Notes: generated from the letters alone by a model not told the origin. Counted from the stretch's first letter, positions 28,346 through 41,244 are shown. The stretch is DNA of 64,000 bases from Polaribacter aquimarinus (GCF_003129485.1 NZ_QFFG01000001.1:1-64000); one strand, 5' to 3'. Program-made: numbers and translations.

Positions 28346-29023
28346 ATGCGAATAGACATTATTTCAGTAGCTCCAGATTTACTAAAAAGCCCTTTTAATC
28401 ATTCTATTATAAAGCGTGCACAAAAAAAAGGGTTGGTAGAAATTATGGTGCACGATTTGCGTAAATATGGTTTGGGCAATTACAAACAAATAGATGATAC
28501 ACAATTTGGAGGAGGCGCAGGAATGGTAATGATGATTGAACCCATTTCGAATTGCATCAAAAAATTACAATCAGAGAGATCTTATGATGAAATTATCTAT
28601 ATGACTCCAGATGCGAAAACATTAAATCAATCGATCGCAAATACGCTTTCATTGAAAGAAAACATTTTAATTCTTACGGGGCATTATAAAGGTGTAGATC
28701 AAAGAATTAGAGACAAATACATTACCAAAGAAATTTCTATTGGTGATTATGTATTAACAGGTGGCGAATTAGCCGCAGCAGTTTTAGTAGATGCTGTTGT
28801 CCGTTTAATTCCAGGTGTTATTGGTGATGAACAATCGGCTTTAACCGATTCTTTTCAAGACAATTTACTATCACCTCCCGTTTACACAAGACCTGCAGAA
28901 TTTGAAGGAATGAAAGTTCCTGCTATTTTATTGTCTGGTAATTTTCCTAAAATTGACGATTGGAGAAGCGAACAAGCCTATAAACGAACAGAAGAAATAA
29001 GACCTGATCTTTTAGATGAATAA
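28346..29023 (+). CDS. trmD: tRNA (guanine37-N1)-methyltransferase TrmD
   Basis: TrmD methylates G37 next to the anticodon and prevents frameshifting. The 225-residue protein shows the SPOUT knot: [61 protein letters not shown], and the catalytic aspartate in LTDSFQ. Length and motifs are typical. It overlaps the glycosyltransferase gene by 8 bases, and rplS follows further on, a loose echo of the usual trmD-rplS pairing. Confidence 0.97.
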   Translation: MRIDIISVAPDLLKSPFNHSIIKRAQKKGLVEIMVHDLRKYGLGNYKQIDDTQFGGGAGMVMMIEPISNCIKKLQSERSYDEIIYMTPDAKTLNQSIANTLSLKENILILTGHYKGVDQRIRDKYITKEISIGDYVLTGGELAAAVLVDAVVRLIPGVIGDEQSALTDSFQDNLLSPPVYTRPAEFEGMKVPAILLSGNFPKIDDWRSEQAYKRTEEIRPDLLDE

Positions 29024-30494
29024 GATTTTATTACTAATAAAAAACAACAAAGCCATTTCTTGGGTTTTAGGTTTTCAACTTTTTAGGTTGATATTACTCC
29101 CATTTATGGGTTTAATGCCTCAAGATGCCTATTATTATTTATATGGGCAAAACTTATCTTTATCCTATTTTGATCATCCAGGAATGATAGGATACATTTT
29201 AAGAATCTTTACCGATATTTTTGGACAATCTGTATTTACCATAAAATTTGCTGATTTTATAATTACTTCTTTAACTATTCTGAGTTTTTACAAATTAGCC
29301 TCTTACTTTTTATCCAAAAGAAAACTACAAAGAGCTATTGTTTTATTGGTCTCAACCATTTTTGTTTCCATTTTATCTTTTAATTCTACTCCAGATGTTC
29401 CTTTACTTTTATTCTGGACACTGAGTTTAATCTGCTTATACAAAGCCATTTTCGAAGAAAAAAAATGGTATTGGATTCTTGGTGGTATTGCAATGGGATT
29501 AGCTTTTAACAGTAAGTACACAGCCTTATTATTACAAATCGGACTAATTGCTTTTCTTATTTTTTCTAACAAATACAGAAAATTTTTAATTTCTCCGTGG
29601 CTATGGGTTTCAATTATAATATCTGTGGGAGTCATGTTTCCTGTATGGTGGTGGAATTATCAAAATGAATTTGCTTCGTTTGCTTTTCAATCTTCAGAAA
29701 GAACAAATTCTATCTCAGAATTTAAAATTTCCCCAAAAAATTTCTTCGGGGCTATTGGGCATCAGATGTTCTTACTATTACCTATTTTATTTTTCATTTT
29801 CATCACTTTTACATTTAAATATTTAAAAAGAGCATTGCTGAAATTTAAAATTCCGGAGGGTAAAACCTTATTTTTACTGGCTTTTTTTATTCCTACTTTT
29901 GTTGGCTTTTTTAGCCTCACGCCAATTTATTGGGTAAAACTAAACTGGATGATGCCTTCCTATATAACAGGAATCATTTTAGCAGGAATGTTTATCAACA
30001 AAAAATTATTGAAAAGTCAAATTATACTTTCTATTGTTTTTCATGTTTTAGTAGGTTTGCAAGTTTTATTTTATCTCGTTCCAATTAAAAGTGATGACAC
30101 TTGGATTGGATGGAAAGAACTGGCCACTGAAACCAAAAAATTGCAGGAAAAATACCCAAATACATTTGTTTTCTCTGAAGATAATTATAAAACATCAGCT
30201 TGTTTAAACTTTTATATGGATGATAAAGTTTATGCGCAAAACATTATTGGGTTACCTGCTTTACATTTCGATTATTTAGGTGATAATCTATCTACCTTAA
30301 ACTCTAAAAATGCTATTTTTATTGATTCTGACAAACGTTTTAAAAACAAAAACAAAAAAGGAGACCTTCACCCTTTACTAAAAGATTATTTTAATAATGT
30401 TACCGAATTAGAACCCATCATTATTAAAATTAATAACAAAGAATCTCGCAAGTTTTGGGTTTTCTATTGTACTAATTATCAATCAAAAAAATAA
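29016..30494 (+). CDS. ArnT/GT39-like membrane glycosyltransferase
   Basis: The 492-residue protein has about 10-12 membrane helices with the first periplasmic loop containing [12 protein letters not shown] and YFDHPGM. These acidic residues are where GT-C enzymes such as ArnT bind metal and the lipid-linked sugar donor. The C-terminal 120 residues form a soluble domain. It would transfer a sugar from a polyprenyl-phosphate donor to lipid A, protein or another envelope acceptor; which is unknown. It overlaps trmD by 8 bases. Confidence 0.88.
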   Translation: MNKILLLIKNNKAISWVLGFQLFRLILLPFMGLMPQDAYYYLYGQNLSLSYFDHPGMIGYILRIFTDIFGQSVFTIKFADFIITSLTILSFYKLASYFLSKRKLQRAIVLLVSTIFVSILSFNSTPDVPLLLFWTLSLICLYKAIFEEKKWYWILGGIAMGLAFNSKYTALLLQIGLIAFLIFSNKYRKFLISPWLWVSIIISVGVMFPVWWWNYQNEFASFAFQSSERTNSISEFKISPKNFFGAIGHQMFLLLPILFFIFITFTFKYLKRALLKFKIPEGKTLFLLAFFIPTFVGFFSLTPIYWVKLNWMMPSYITGIILAGMFINKKLLKSQIILSIVFHVLVGLQVLFYLVPIKSDDTWIGWKELATETKKLQEKYPNTFVFSEDNYKTSACLNFYMDDKVYAQNIIGLPALHFDYLGDNLSTLNSKNAIFIDSDKRFKNKNKKGDLHPLLKDYFNNVTELEPIIIKINNKESRKFWVFYCTNYQSKK

Positions 30495-30527
30495 TTGTTT
30501 TTAGTTTTTTGAACAAAAAATAATGAT

Positions 30528-30535
30528 TACTTTTG
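30528..30535 (+). promoter_or_regulatory. -7 box for rplS
   Basis: TACTTTTG matches TAnnTTTG. A TTTG at 30508-30511 lies 16 bases upstream, somewhat closer than the usual -33 spacing. The leader would be about 60 nt. Confidence 0.55.
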
Positions 30536-30601
30536 CAACCGCTAAATTAACCTCTGACGAGAATCGTGAATGTTACTTTACAAAACTATAAATATTAAGA
30601 T

Positions 30602-30952
30602 ATGGAATCTTTAGTAAAATTTGTTCAAGACGAATTCGTAACAAAAAAAGAATTTGCAGAATTTGCTGCTGGTGATACAATTACAGTGTATTACGAAATT
30701 AAAGAAGGAAACAAAACTAGAACTCAGTTTTTTAGAGGTGTAGTAATTCAAAGAAGAGGATCTGGAACTTCAGAAACATTTACAATCAGAAAAATGTCTG
30801 GTACTGTTGGTGTAGAAAGAATATTCCCAATAAACTTACCTTCTATTCAAAAAATTGAAGTTAATAAAAGAGGTAAAGTACGTAGAGCACGTATTTTCTA
30901 CTTTAGAGGTCTTACTGGTAAAAAAGCCAGAATTACTGAGAAAAGAAGATAA
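30602..30952 (+). CDS. rplS: 50S ribosomal protein L19
   Basis: L19 sits at the 30S-50S interface. The 116-residue protein shows the family features [32 protein letters not shown], and [24 protein letters not shown], with a C-terminal basic tail. It has its own promoter and a strong terminator at 30972-31008. Confidence 0.98.
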   Translation: MESLVKFVQDEFVTKKEFAEFAAGDTITVYYEIKEGNKTRTQFFRGVVIQRRGSGTSETFTIRKMSGTVGVERIFPINLPSIQKIEVNKRGKVRRARIFYFRGLTGKKARITEKRR

Positions 30953-30971
30953 TCTCTCTTTAAAAAAATAT

Positions 30972-31008
30972 AAAAAAAGCGTTGTGAATATTTCACAACG
31001 CTTTTTTT
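30972..31008 (+). terminator. Intrinsic terminator of rplS
   Basis: GCGTTGTGAA-TAT-TTCACAACGC is a perfect 10-bp stem flanked by A and T runs, about 20 bases past the stop. Confidence 0.95.
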
Positions 31009-34030
<3,022 letters not shown>

Positions 34031-34047
34031 ATAGAACATAGCACAAA

Positions 34048-34081
34048 TAAAAAGTCGGTCTATATAAGACCGACTTTTTTA
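34048..34081 (+). terminator. Intrinsic terminator of idh
   Basis: AAAGTCGGTC-TATATAA-GACCGACTTT is a perfect 10-bp stem ending in a T run. Confidence 0.95.
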
Positions 34082-34136
34082 TTTAAATAGATAAGTATTT
34101 GTTATTATTTTAACGTTTTCTTAAAGTTTAGAATTG

Positions 34137-34144
34137 TATTTTTG
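34137..34144 (+). promoter_or_regulatory. -7 box for the TonB receptor operon
   Basis: TATTTTTG matches TAnnTTTG, 30 bases before the receptor ATG. Confidence 0.5.
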
Positions 34145-34174
34145 TTTATTAAATTAATTTAATAATTAAACAAA

Positions 34175-36553
34175 ATGTGCAACACAAAAAAATTGCTCTT
34201 TTTATTACTTTTTTTGACTACATCAATGTATGGTCAAGAAAGATACACCATAAGTGGTACTATTTACGATAATAGTAGCAACGAAACTTTAATTGGTGTT
34301 TCTGTTTATTTTCCCGAGTTAAATTCTGGAACTACAACAAACGAATATGGTTTTTATTCAATAACATTACCTAAAGGAAGCTACAAAGTGCAAATAAGCT
34401 ATTTGGGGTTTTCAACAATTGAAGAGACTATTAATCTAGACAAGAAATTAACCAAAAGTTTTAAATTAAAAGAAGAAGCCGAAAGTTTAGATGAAATCAT
34501 AATAGAAACTAATATAGAAAACCTAAACGTAAGAACACCTCAGATGAGTGTTAATAAGCTTACAGCTGCCTCAATAAAACAAATTCCTGTTGTATTGGGT
34601 GAAGCAGATATTATAAAATCAATTATTCTATTACCCGGAGTAACTAGTGCTGGTGAAGGGGCTTCCGGATTTAATGTGCGTGGTGGAGCTGTTGATCAAA
34701 ACTTAATTCTATTAGATGAAGCAATTGTATTTAACTCCTCTCACCTATTTGGTTTTTTCTCAGTTTTTAACCCAGATGTTATTAAAGACATTCGACTATA
34801 TAAAGGAGGAATCCCTGCAAAATATGGAGGAAGATTATCATCTGTTTTAGATATTTATCAAAAAGAGGGAAATAGCAAAGAGTTTAAAGTCACAGGAGGT
34901 ATTGGTTTAATTTCTAGTAGATTATTAGTTGAAGGACCAATTAAAGAAGAAAAAGTATCCTTTTTAGTAGGTGGAAGATCCTCTTATGCACACCTTTTTT
35001 TACCACTTTTTGACAATGACAATACCGCCTATTTTTATGATTTAAATACTAAAGTAAATTATAGAATTAATGATAGAAACAGCCTTTATTTCTCAGGTTA
35101 TTTTGGGAAAGATGTCTTCGGTGTAAGTGAAAATTTTGTAAATACTTACGGAAACCAAGTTGCCAACCTACGGTGGAATCACTTATTTTCTGATAAACTA
35201 TTCTCTAATTTATCACTAATTTATTCTGATTATTTCTACGGTTTAACTCTTGATTTTGTTGGATTTGAATGGGATTCTGGAATTACAAACTACAATTTAA
35301 AATACGATTTCAATCACTTTGTAAGCGATAAAATAAAATTAAGTTACGGTATCAATAATATTTATACCAAATTTAATCCAGGTAATATTTTCCCAAACAG
35401 AGATGACTCCGGTATTGTTGCAGAAAAATTAATTGATAAATATGCCAATGAATTTGCCACTTACCTAGATGTAGAGCATAAAATAAGTGACAAATTTAGA
35501 TTACAATATGGTATTCGTTTTAGTAATTTTACTCGTTTAGGTCAAGATGAATTAAATGTTTATCAAAACAACCAACCTGTAATATATAATTCTCAATTTA
35601 AAGTTTATGAATCAGCGACTCCTACTGGTACAGAAAATTTTAACAGAAGTAAGGTCATCGCCAGTTTTAACAACTTTGAACCTAGAATTTCAATGTCATA
35701 TGTTTTAAATGATAACACTTCAATTAAAACCAGTTATAATAGAATGGCACAATATTTACATTTACTCTCAAATACTGCCTCTCCTACTCCATTAGATGTT
35801 TGGGCTCCAAGTGGCCGTTATATTAAACCTCAGCTACTAGATCAGTATGCCATTGGATATTTTAAATCTTTAAAAGAAGGAAGATATTCCTTAGAAACTG
35901 AAATATTCTATAAAGACATTCAGAATAGAATTGATTATATAAATGGTGCCAATCTTGTAGCAAATAATGAAATTGAAACAGTAATTTTAAATGGACAAGC
36001 AAAAGCATACGGATTAGAAGTTTTATTTAAAAAAAATAAAGGAAATTTAAAAGGATGGTTAGCATATACCTTATCAAGATCAGAACAACAAACGTTGGGA
36101 AGAACAACCAATGAACCCGGTATTAACAGGGGTGAATGGTACAGTACCCCTTTTGATAAAACCCACGATTTCTCTTTAAATGCAAGTTACAAATTGAATA
36201 AAAAATGGAAATTCAATACAAATTTTGTCTTTCAAACTGGTCAACCCACAAATTACCCCGTTGGTCAATATGAAATACAAGGTTTAAATGTTCCTGTTTA
36301 TGATGACAACAGAAGAAATGCAGATAGATTACCAGCATATCATAGATTAGATGTTTCTGCAACATTAACTCCTAAAAAAAATAAAAACAGAAAATGGCAA
36401 GCAGAATGGGTATTTGGTATTTATAATTTATATGGCCGACAAAATGCAGCTTCTATTAGTTTTAGACAAAACAGAGAAACCATGCGAAATGAAGCTATAC
36501 AAACATCTATTTTTGGAATTGTTCCATCAGTAACTTATAATTTTAAATTCTAA
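34175..36553 (+). CDS. TonB-dependent receptor with carboxypeptidase-like N-terminal domain
   Basis: The 792-residue outer-membrane protein has a signal peptide, a carboxypeptidase-D-like regulatory domain (about 25-105, GTIYDNSSNETLIGVSVYFPELNSGTTTNEYGFYSI), a plug domain (115-220, GASGFNVRGGAVDQNLILLDEA) and a 22-strand barrel ending in the aromatic NFKF. Such receptors import siderophores, glycans or peptides with energy from TonB. The following lipoprotein gene (4 bases later) is DUF4249, which is the usual partner of this non-SusC receptor type. The ligand is unknown. Confidence 0.95.
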   Translation: MCNTKKLLFLLLFLTTSMYGQERYTISGTIYDNSSNETLIGVSVYFPELNSGTTTNEYGFYSITLPKGSYKVQISYLGFSTIEETINLDKKLTKSFKLKEEAESLDEIIIETNIENLNVRTPQMSVNKLTAASIKQIPVVLGEADIIKSIILLPGVTSAGEGASGFNVRGGAVDQNLILLDEAIVFNSSHLFGFFSVFNPDVIKDIRLYKGGIPAKYGGRLSSVLDIYQKEGNSKEFKVTGGIGLISSRLLVEGPIKEEKVSFLVGGRSSYAHLFLPLFDNDNTAYFYDLNTKVNYRINDRNSLYFSGYFGKDVFGVSENFVNTYGNQVANLRWNHLFSDKLFSNLSLIYSDYFYGLTLDFVGFEWDSGITNYNLKYDFNHFVSDKIKLSYGINNIYTKFNPGNIFPNRDDSGIVAEKLIDKYANEFATYLDVEHKISDKFRLQYGIRFSNFTRLGQDELNVYQNNQPVIYNSQFKVYESATPTGTENFNRSKVIASFNNFEPRISMSYVLNDNTSIKTSYNRMAQYLHLLSNTASPTPLDVWAPSGRYIKPQLLDQYAIGYFKSLKEGRYSLETEIFYKDIQNRIDYINGANLVANNEIETVILNGQAKAYGLEVLFKKNKGNLKGWLAYTLSRSEQQTLGRTTNEPGINRGEWYSTPFDKTHDFSLNASYKLNKKWKFNTNFVFQTGQPTNYPVGQYEIQGLNVPVYDDNRRNADRLPAYHRLDVSATLTPKKNKNRKWQAEWVFGIYNLYGRQNAASISFRQNRETMRNEAIQTSIFGIVPSVTYNFKF

Positions 36554-36557
36554 AAAA

Positions 36558-37388
36558 ATGAAAAAGACATATTCACTTTCAATTTTACTGTGCTTCTTTT
36601 TATTAAATTGTGAGAAAGTAGTTGATGTCGAAGTACCATCAATTTCACCAAAATTAATTATAGATGCTTCGTTTGAGGTTCTATTTGATGAAACTCCTGT
36701 AACCGCAAACACAACTGTAAAACTTCGATTAACAGCAGATTATTTTGAAGAAACAATCCCGTCAGTTACCAATGCTACTGTATTTTTAACAGACTTATCA
36801 AATAATACAATTATTAACTTTTCTGACACAAATGGTGATGGAAACTATAAGCCTGCAAATACTTTTATCCCAAAAGATAATGCTTCTTATGAGCTCACTG
36901 TAATTTATGATAATGAAACTTACAAAGGAACTGCAACAAAAATAAAATCTACTCCATTCTCTAAAGTTGAACAGGGAGATAAAACTCTGTTTTCTGGTAA
37001 TGAAACAGAATTAAAAATAGCGTTTAAAGATGAAGCTAATGTAGAGAATTATTATTTATTTAATTTATCTAATAATTTATTCTTATCTATTGAAGATCGA
37101 TTTTTTGATGGTTCAGATTATAATTTTTCCTATTTTTATAGTGAAGATGATCTAGAAGTTCCTGCAACTGTTAACATTAAAATGTCTGGTATTAGTAAAG
37201 AATATTTCACCTATTTTAGAGTATTGGTCGATCAAAGTGGGCAAAATGCTGGAGGTCCGTTTGAAACTGTACCTTCATCCCTATTAGGAAATATGACAAA
37301 TATAACCAATCAAGATAATTTTCCTTTAGGATATTTTCATATTTCAGAGACTGATACTTTTACCATTAGTTTGGTAAAAAAAGAATAA
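36558..37388 (+). CDS. DUF4249 lipoprotein partner of the TonB receptor
   Basis: The 276-residue protein has a signal peptide with lipobox LLNC (Cys15) and a DUF4249 body: EVPSISPKLIIDASFE, then PSVTNATVFLTDLSNNTII and NASYELTVIYDNETYKGTA. DUF4249 lipoproteins of Bacteroidota are encoded next to TonB receptors and probably cap or feed the barrel at the cell surface, by analogy with SusD. It begins 4 bases after the receptor stop, so the pair is co-transcribed. Confidence 0.9.
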   Translation: MKKTYSLSILLCFFLLNCEKVVDVEVPSISPKLIIDASFEVLFDETPVTANTTVKLRLTADYFEETIPSVTNATVFLTDLSNNTIINFSDTNGDGNYKPANTFIPKDNASYELTVIYDNETYKGTATKIKSTPFSKVEQGDKTLFSGNETELKIAFKDEANVENYYLFNLSNNLFLSIEDRFFDGSDYNFSYFYSEDDLEVPATVNIKMSGISKEYFTYFRVLVDQSGQNAGGPFETVPSSLLGNMTNITNQDNFPLGYFHISETDTFTISLVKKE

Positions 37389-37429
37389 CTTCTTATAAAA
37401 ATTCATTACTTAAAATGCAATAAAAACTG

Positions 37430-37437
37430 TATTTTTG
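37430..37437 (+). promoter_or_regulatory. -7 box abutting the murQ start
   Basis: TATTTTTG matches TAnnTTTG and ends 4 bases before the ATG at 37442, a leaderless layout. Confidence 0.55.
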
Positions 37438-37441
37438 AGTG

Positions 37442-38251
37442 ATGGATTTTACAAAAACTACTGAGCAAGACTCTCACTATAATAATCTAGAAAAGATGTC
37501 CGTTTCTAATTTATTAATCAATATTAATAATGAGGATAAAACTGTTCCTTTGGCTGTAGAAAAATCGTTGCCACAAATAGAAGCTCTAACGTATCAAATA
37601 ACCCATAAACTTAAAAACGATGGAAGGTTATTTTATATTGGCGCCGGAACTTCAGGAAGACTTGGTATTGTTGATGCTTCTGAATGTCCGCCAACATTTG
37701 GTGTTCCTCACGAATTGGTTGTCGGATTAATTGCTGGAGGTGATATTGCTATTCGAAAAGCCGTGGAATTTGCAGAAGATTCTACAAATCAAGGTTGGAC
37801 AGATTTACAAGAACATCAAATATCAGAAAAAGATGTAGTTGTTGGTATTGCCGCTTCTGGAACAACACCTTATGTAATTGCTGCATTAGAAAAATGCAAC
37901 GAAAATAAAATTACAACAGGTTGTATAACTTGTAATAAAAATAGTCCACTTTCAAAAACTGCTCAATTTCCTATAGAAGTAATCGTTGGCCCAGAATTTG
38001 TTACTGGAAGTTCTAGAATGAAAGCAGGAACTGCACAAAAATTGGTCTTAAATATGCTATCTACAGCTTCTATGATTCAATTAGGAAGAATAAAAGGAAA
38101 CAAAATGGTAGACATGCAATTATCTAATAATAAATTAGTTGAAAGAGGACAAAAAATGTTAGCCAAAGAACTAAATATCAACTTAAATAAAGCTAGCCAA
38201 TTAATTAAAAAATATGGTAATGTTAGAAATGCTTTAAAAAATTATAATTAA
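37442..38251 (+). CDS. murQ: N-acetylmuramic acid 6-phosphate etherase
   Basis: MurQ cleaves the lactyl ether of MurNAc-6-phosphate to give GlcNAc-6-phosphate and D-lactate in wall recycling. The 269-residue protein has a SIS fold with FYIGAGTSGRLGIVDASECPPTFG, the catalytic-region EDSTNQG, GIAASGTTPYVIAAL, and VGPEFVTGSSRMKAGTAQK. The ATG at 37442 is preferred to the in-frame GTG just before it. It overlaps the DUF6095 gene by 1 base (TAATG). Confidence 0.96.
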   Translation: MDFTKTTEQDSHYNNLEKMSVSNLLININNEDKTVPLAVEKSLPQIEALTYQITHKLKNDGRLFYIGAGTSGRLGIVDASECPPTFGVPHELVVGLIAGGDIAIRKAVEFAEDSTNQGWTDLQEHQISEKDVVVGIAASGTTPYVIAALEKCNENKITTGCITCNKNSPLSKTAQFPIEVIVGPEFVTGSSRMKAGTAQKLVLNMLSTASMIQLGRIKGNKMVDMQLSNNKLVERGQKMLAKELNINLNKASQLIKKYGNVRNALKNYN

Positions 38252-38493
38252 TGAGCACCGATGTAAATGCACTCGGAAAAGGGTTAAGAAATTTAGGAAT
38301 TTTAGTTTTTTTATTTATAGCATCTCCGATTGCGCTAACTATGGGGTTTAAAGCATTAGAAAAGTTTGAAAACACCAATAAAGAGTTTATATCTTACCTT
38401 ATTTTAACAATAGCCGGTATCTTAATTATTTTCACCATTTTCTTTGCTTTTAAAACCTTTAACACTTTATTAAAAGCTTTTTTTAAAGATTAA
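38251..38493 (+). CDS. DUF6095-type small membrane protein
   Basis: The 80-residue protein has two membrane helices (LGILVFLFIASPIALTMGF and YLILTIAGILIIFTIFFAF) and matches the flavobacterial DUF6095 family, whose role is unknown. It begins on the murQ stop (TAATG) and precedes the next gene by 2 bases, so it is part of the murQ operon. Confidence 0.85.
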   Translation: MSTDVNALGKGLRNLGILVFLFIASPIALTMGFKALEKFENTNKEFISYLILTIAGILIIFTIFFAFKTFNTLLKAFFKD

Positions 38494-38495
38494 AT

Positions 38496-39497
38496 ATGCA
38501 AAATTCTGACGGAATTATCGTCATTCTTTCTTATCCAGACACCATTGTAAGACCAGCATATTGGGAGTTTTCTAGTAAAATTTGGCCATTAATAGGTATT
38601 GGTGGTAAACATGCTGTACAAGCTGGTCATGCAGCTTTTTTATTAATCAAAAAAGAAGAAACTGAAATTAATTATTTTGATTTTGGCAGGTATATTACTA
38701 GTTATGGAAATGGTAGAGTGCGATCTAAAGAAACCGATCCGGAATTAGTAATTCCTGTTTTAGCTAACTTTAAAAATGGTAGACTAACTAACTTAAAAGA
38801 AATTTTACTTTGGTTAGATAAACATCCTGAAAAAACACATGGAGAGGGACGATTAGTTGCAACTATAAATAATAGAATTGATTATAAGAAAGCAAAAGCT
38901 TTTATAATATCGCTCATAAATAAAAAAGAAATTCCATACGGAGCTTTTATTAAAAAGGGGACTAATTGTGCTCGTTTTGTAACCGATACTATTATTACTG
39001 CATCTACTTTTAAAAAAATTAAATCAAGATTAAAAAAGTCAAATTTATTCACACCTAGCCCTATTGGAAATGTAATTAAAGGAACGACCACAAATTTAAT
39101 TTTTGAAGTTATAAATCAGCAAACTAAAACCTACCAAAATAGATCTATCATCAAAGAATACAAAACTTCTTTTTTAAAAAAGTTTGATATAAAACCAAAT
39201 TTAATTGGTACAGAATTACCTAATAAAAATGTTTTTGATTTAAAAAAAGCAACTTGGTTGGGCGGAATTGGAAGTGGAGCTTGGTTTAAAATTGAAGAAA
39301 AAATTAATGCTAAAAACTATATCATTGCAAGATATACTTCTGAGGGTTTTAAAGACTTTGAAGGTGATTTCTATGTTGATAAAAAAGGTTTTAAAATCCA
39401 AAAACCGCATCAGTTTTTACATTCTACAAACTGTAATGAAGCATTTATTAAACAAAACAAACAAGTGTTTTGTTTTAAATCTAGACCTTTAACTTAG
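38496..39497 (+). CDS. DUF6695-like protein, probable permuted NlpC/P60 (YiiX-type) thiol hydrolase
   Basis: The 333-residue protein resembles flavobacterial proteins of the DUF6695 kind. Its first half has the order expected of circularly permuted NlpC/P60 enzymes: histidines first (GKHAVQAGHAAFLLI, about 37-51), then a cysteine much later in KKGTNCARFVTDT (about Cys158). The C-terminal 130 residues form a second beta-rich domain. Permuted NlpC/P60 proteins hydrolyse peptide or acyl amide bonds. Placement after murQ suggests a role in wall recycling or turnover, but that is inference. No signal peptide is seen. It overlaps the converging DinB gene by 17 bases. Confidence 0.75.
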   Translation: MQNSDGIIVILSYPDTIVRPAYWEFSSKIWPLIGIGGKHAVQAGHAAFLLIKKEETEINYFDFGRYITSYGNGRVRSKETDPELVIPVLANFKNGRLTNLKEILLWLDKHPEKTHGEGRLVATINNRIDYKKAKAFIISLINKKEIPYGAFIKKGTNCARFVTDTIITASTFKKIKSRLKKSNLFTPSPIGNVIKGTTTNLIFEVINQQTKTYQNRSIIKEYKTSFLKKFDIKPNLIGTELPNKNVFDLKKATWLGGIGSGAWFKIEEKINAKNYIIARYTSEGFKDFEGDFYVDKKGFKIQKPHQFLHSTNCNEAFIKQNKQVFCFKSRPLT

Positions 39498-39969
39498 GTG
39501 TTGTTGGATTAAAACCAAAATCTTCATCAGGTAATTCAATTCCTAATTGATAAATAACATAACCAACACTTGCAAAATGATGTATTGCATGACTATGTGC
39601 TTGCATTAAAATAGCACCTAAAGTATAAGTTGCAGATTCCAATCCTAATCCTAAATCATCTATAACTTCAATTTTTTGTTCAAGTTTTTTTTTATCAATT
39701 TCAATTAATTGATGAATTATTTCATCAAAATATTGTAAACCTAAGTTCGCTTGCAACTCTACTATTTGATTTCGATTTCGTTTATTTAAATATACATTTT
39801 TAGTTTCTAAACCCTCAAAAACACAAGAAAACACATCTAAAACATGACGCATATGGCAACCAATACTAGAATAATAGGGAGCTACAGAGGTGTTTGAATA
39901 TTGTTCATCAGAAATTGAGTTTAATAATTTTATACCTCTTTGTAAATTTTTCGCTATTGCTTCAATCAT
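39481..39969 (-). CDS. DinB-family protein
   Basis: The 162-residue protein has the DinB four-helix layout with possible metal ligands: His in CHMRHVLDVF (about 38-47) and the late HSHAIHHFASVGYVIYQLG. DinB-fold proteins include metal-dependent thiol transferases and damage-induced proteins; this one has no signal peptide and is cytoplasmic. Its 3' end overlaps the converging DUF6695 gene by 17 bases. No promoter box was clearly seen in front of it. Confidence 0.85.
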   Translation of the reverse strand: MIEAIAKNLQRGIKLLNSISDEQYSNTSVAPYYSSIGCHMRHVLDVFSCVFEGLETKNVYLNKRNRNQIVELQANLGLQYFDEIIHQLIEIDKKKLEQKIEVIDDLGLGLESATYTLGAILMQAHSHAIHHFASVGYVIYQLGIELPDEDFGFNPTTPKLKV

Positions 39970-40132
39970 ATTATATATCTAAATCAACTCAGTCGTAAAA
40001 AGTTTTGTCAATTTACGAGTTCTAATTGATTTTTAAAAAAAAAATCAACAACTTTTAAAAACCTTAAAACCATACAAATACAAATAGTTTATTACATGCA
40101 TAAAACCTATTAAAACTATACTTTTTAGATTA

Positions 40133-40147
40133 TGGCACGCTCTTTGA
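40133..40147 (+). promoter_or_regulatory. Candidate sigma-54 promoter (-24/-12)
   Basis: TGGCAC-GCTCT-TTGA is a near-perfect match to the sigma-54 consensus TGGCAC-N5-TTGC, with the correct 10-base gap between the GG and the G of the -12 element. It lies 69 bases upstream of the exported repeat protein. The intervening leader is less AT-rich than its surroundings (GATGCCGAAAAG...GGCGAAACCC). No TAnnTTTG box is present, which fits a different sigma factor. Confidence 0.65.
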
Positions 40148-40215
40148 AAATATATAAATCAAACGCGGATGCCGAAAAGCAAATAGAGTAGGCGAAACCC
40201 TTAAAACCATAAATT

Positions 40216-41085
40216 ATGAAAAGAGGTTTACTTTTATTATTAGGAATGTTCATGATGGTTTCTACTGTTGAAGCCAATAATGGCAATAACTTACCAAACA
40301 GAATTGGGTTTAATTACTCTTACCAAAATTCGGTGAATTTTGTTGAGCGAGGAATTGAATTTTTTGTTTTTACTAATGGCGAATTTGATTTTGACACCAA
40401 TTACAATAGCGTATATTTCGATTACAACGGAAGACGTACAAGAAGAAATAATGGTGTAAGTATTGATAGAGATTTTAGAGGAAGAGTTAGACGAATTGGT
40501 GGCACTTTTATAAATTATGATTTTAGAGGAAATGTTACAAGGATCGGAAACGTATTTATGAGGTATCATAGAGGAAGATTAACCAAAGTTGGTAACTTAA
40601 GAGTACGTTATGATAGGTGGGGTTACCCTGCTTTTTATGGCACTGTTAGAAATAACATCTACACTCATAATGGGGTTCGATTCAACTTAAATATTGGAGA
40701 TATTTGTGATTATAATGATCGATATTTCTTTGGAAGAGAGTTTCGAAGTAACTATTCTCAAATTAGAGAAGATAGAAACTACTATTATTACAAAGCAAAT
40801 ACTAATGCGAAAATTGGGAAAAGAAGTCAGATTTTAAGAAGAAAAAAGCCTGGTTCTAAAAGAATTGAAAATAGTTCTATCAAAAGAAAAAGAAATAACT
40901 CTTATAGAAAACCAGCATCTGCTGTTAATTCTAAAAGAAAAATAAAAAAAGATAGAAGGTTATCTACAAATAGAAACAGTAGTGCCACCTATAGAAAATT
41001 AGATAACTCTAAAAGAGAGGTAAATAAAACAATCAAAAGAAGTTCAGATAGAAAAGAAAAAATTGTTAAAAAAAGAAGAAATTAA
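40216..41085 (+). CDS. Exported beta-repeat protein with strongly basic tail
   Basis: I do not recognise this 289-residue protein as a named family, though similar ones occur in Flavobacteriia. A signal peptide (residues 1-20) is followed by short repeats built around RIGGTFINYDFRGNVTRIG, then RYHRGRLTKVGNLRVRYDRWG, which look like YD/RHS-style beta hairpins. The C-terminal 95 residues are dominated by lysine, arginine and serine (KKDRR, KRSSDRKEK, ending KKRRN) and are probably disordered and able to bind anionic polymer. The gene stands alone after a candidate sigma-54 promoter, so it may respond to a specific activator. Confidence 0.75.
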   Translation: MKRGLLLLLGMFMMVSTVEANNGNNLPNRIGFNYSYQNSVNFVERGIEFFVFTNGEFDFDTNYNSVYFDYNGRRTRRNNGVSIDRDFRGRVRRIGGTFINYDFRGNVTRIGNVFMRYHRGRLTKVGNLRVRYDRWGYPAFYGTVRNNIYTHNGVRFNLNIGDICDYNDRYFFGREFRSNYSQIREDRNYYYYKANTNAKIGKRSQILRRKKPGSKRIENSSIKRKRNNSYRKPASAVNSKRKIKKDRRLSTNRNSSATYRKLDNSKREVNKTIKRSSDRKEKIVKKRRN

Positions 41086-41201
41086 AAAACAGGTATTTAT
41101 ACGTGTTTTTAATTAATAGCACTTATTTAAATTTGTAATATCATTATTTGAAATATAAACTTATACTGTATTAAATAGTTGCGATAGAAAAAGTAGAAGT
41201 T

Positions 41202-41234
41202 AAAAGCCCCATTTCTTTTGGAAATGGGGCTTTT
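41202..41234. terminator. Bidirectional terminator between converging genes
   Basis: AAAAGCCCCATTTC and GAAATGGGGCTTTT form a perfect 14-bp stem with a TTTTG loop. It lies between the exported repeat protein gene and the protease gene. Confidence 0.93.
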
Positions 41235-41244
41235 TAATATTTAA

